NCBI GenBank assembly: GCA_028280565.1
Contig: JANQLQ010000323.1
Location: 1-64,000 of the forward strand
Direction: 5' to 3'
Length of the DNA: 64,000 bases
Source of the DNA: Fulvivirga sp.
GTDB lineage: Bacteria > Bacteroidota > Bacteroidia > Cytophagales > Cyclobacteriaceae
Each line of letters starts with the position of its first letter. Positions within the stretch are counted from its first letter, which is position 1. The notes under the pieces are model-generated. The model was not told where the DNA came from. It saw nothing but the letters and a program-made list of their open reading frames with translations, and ran no database searches. Below, one piece after another: positions 62,999 to 64,000 of this stretch. The translations under genes and the position numbers were made by a program.

Positions 62999-64000
62999 TT
63001 ATTGAATACTGATCTTTGCGCCGTTGTACAATTTTCCTTGTGCGGCCACCACATAGGTCTCCCCGGGCGAAAGCCCAGCCAATACTTCGATCTTATCCCC
63101 GTGTGTCCTGCCCAGCCTAAGCCAGCGAAGGAGAGCGGTATTGCTTTGGCTTACGGTGTAGACTCCCCTGAGCTGCCCCCGGGCGATGAGCGCTTCCATG
63201 GGCAGTAGCGTAACTCCATCGGCAGCTTCTACCTGTACTGGAAAGTCCACCGTGGCAAACATCCCGGACCTTATTTCTTTACTGTCATGTGCCAATACCA
63301 CTTTTACTAAGTATTGCCCGCTGGAACCCATCGCTGATGAGCTTACCTCCACAACACGCCCACCGATACTCTCACCAATGGATTTAACTGTGACTCGCAC
63401 CTCGCTACCCGTGGTGATACGTGAAATCTCATTTTCCGGGACATTGGCATGCACTTCGAAGCTCCCGGGTGATTCTAACGCGATCAACGTAGTACCCGGG
63501 CTGGCCAGGTCTCCCGGCTCAACGAACCTGTGGGTCACTACCCCGTTAAAAGGCGCGCGGATGTTGGCATAAGAAAACTGGGCATTGACTTCATTCTTTA
63601 CTTGTTGGGCCACTTCCAGCCGAGCTTTGGCCATTTCGAAGTTAGTGGCCATATCGTCCATTTCTTTCTGGGAGGCGCTATTGGCAGCCAGTAGGTTCTT
63701 GAACCTGTTGTAGTCTTTTTCTGCATGGGTAAAACCGGCTTTAGCTTCCGCTATCCCGGCATTGGCACGGGCCAGTTTAGCTTGTAAGTCGGTATTGTTG
63801 ATCACCAATAGCACCTGTCCCTTCTTTACCTTATCCCCTACCTTTACATAGATCTTATCCACGAAACCCATCATCCGGGTGCCCAGGTCGGCAGTTTGTA
63901 TAGCGTCTACTTTCCCACTAGCCTTGATAAACGGTTGGCCATCGCTAGCTTCTACGGTAGCCACTTTTACCGAAATAGGAGGCTCCTTGTCTTCCACGGC
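62999..64000 (-). CDS. RND efflux periplasmic adaptor subunit (partial, 5' end beyond window)
   Basis: At least 333 residues of a membrane-fusion protein are present: barrel-sandwich half GKVDAIQTADLGTRMMGFVDKIYVKVGDKVKKGQVL, an alpha-hairpin (about 70-125), the second lipoyl half SYANIRAPFNGVVTHRFVEPGDLASPG, and beta-barrel and membrane-proximal domains. The frame stays open to the right edge, so the signal peptide/lipobox and true start are outside; the GTG at 63997 is not a credible start. It is the upstream partner of the RND pump. Confidence 0.88.
   Translation of the reverse strand, partial: AVEDKEPPISVKVATVEASDGQPFIKASGKVDAIQTADLGTRMMGFVDKIYVKVGDKVKKGQVLLVINNTDLQAKLARANAGIAEAKAGFTHAEKDYNRFKNLLAANSASQKEMDDMATNFEMAKARLEVAQQVKNEVNAQFSYANIRAPFNGVVTHRFVEPGDLASPGTTLIALESPGSFEVHANVPENEISRITTGSEVRVTVKSIGESIGGRVVEVSSSAMGSSGQYLVKVVLAHDSKEIRSGMFATVDFPVQVEAADGVTLLPMEALIARGQLRGVYTVSQSNTALLRWLRLGRTHGDKIEVLAGLSPGETYVVAAQGKLYNGAKISIQ

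Overview
The window looks like a chromosomal segment of a member of the Bacteroidota, most likely Cytophagales. Sequence evidence: two giant secreted proteins with type IX secretion (T9SS) C-terminal domains, one followed by a PorP/SprF-type gene; a fused E1 alpha/beta 2-oxoacid dehydrogenase; a hybrid two-component sensor with Reg_prop, Y_Y_Y, HisKA, HATPase, REC and AraC parts; and a well-formed Bacteroidota promoter (TTTG-N19-TAnnTTTG) at 26028-26058. No rRNA, tRNA or CRISPR array was seen.

Region 1 (1-12.9 kb) is an A+T-rich accessory island. It opens with four 24-bp repeats resembling the end of an IS21-type element, which cut into a small secreted-protein gene. Next comes a minus-strand defence operon with start/stop overlaps or 1-2 nt gaps at most junctions from the XRE gene down to the DUF5131 gene. 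In transcription order it holds an XRE regulator, type III methyltransferase (mod), type III restriction helicase (res), tcmP, a DUF5131 three-Cys protein, a GIY-YIG protein, a predicted class III nucleotidyl cyclase and an Nmad2-type protein. A tyrosine recombinase with an active-site His to Gln change and a small zeta-like toxin locus lie upstream. Three diverged copies of a 175-275 bp non-coding repeat bracket the R-M operon and the toxin, so the island looks like a small cassette array.

Region 2 (12.9-43.5 kb) is mostly core-like: a 3089-residue secreted protein, fused 2-oxoacid dehydrogenase E1, alanine dehydrogenase, a short SSB, a Zn-ribbon protein, the hybrid sensor, an old-yellow-enzyme reductase, PorP/SprF, and a 2554-residue repeat protein with nine 288-bp tandem repeats in a higher-order A-B-C pattern.

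Region 3 (43.7-49.0 kb) is the most unusual functional cluster. A phage-tail-collar protein and a leaderless periplasmic-binding-fold protein are transcribed away from a three-gene operon: a formyltransferase-fold enzyme, a fused aspartyl/asparaginyl-hydroxylase-like plus sulfotransferase protein, and a PRMT-like methyltransferase. This looks like an undescribed modification or biosynthesis locus.

Region 4 (49.0-64 kb) contains two MITE-like elements with TA target sites, two secreted proteins of unknown function, a HAD phosphatase, an argE-yfcC operon, a small XRE regulator, a secreted creatininase-family protein with altered metal ligands, a Fic protein with a striking TTAATTAA-rich promoter, and an RND efflux operon that runs off the right edge.
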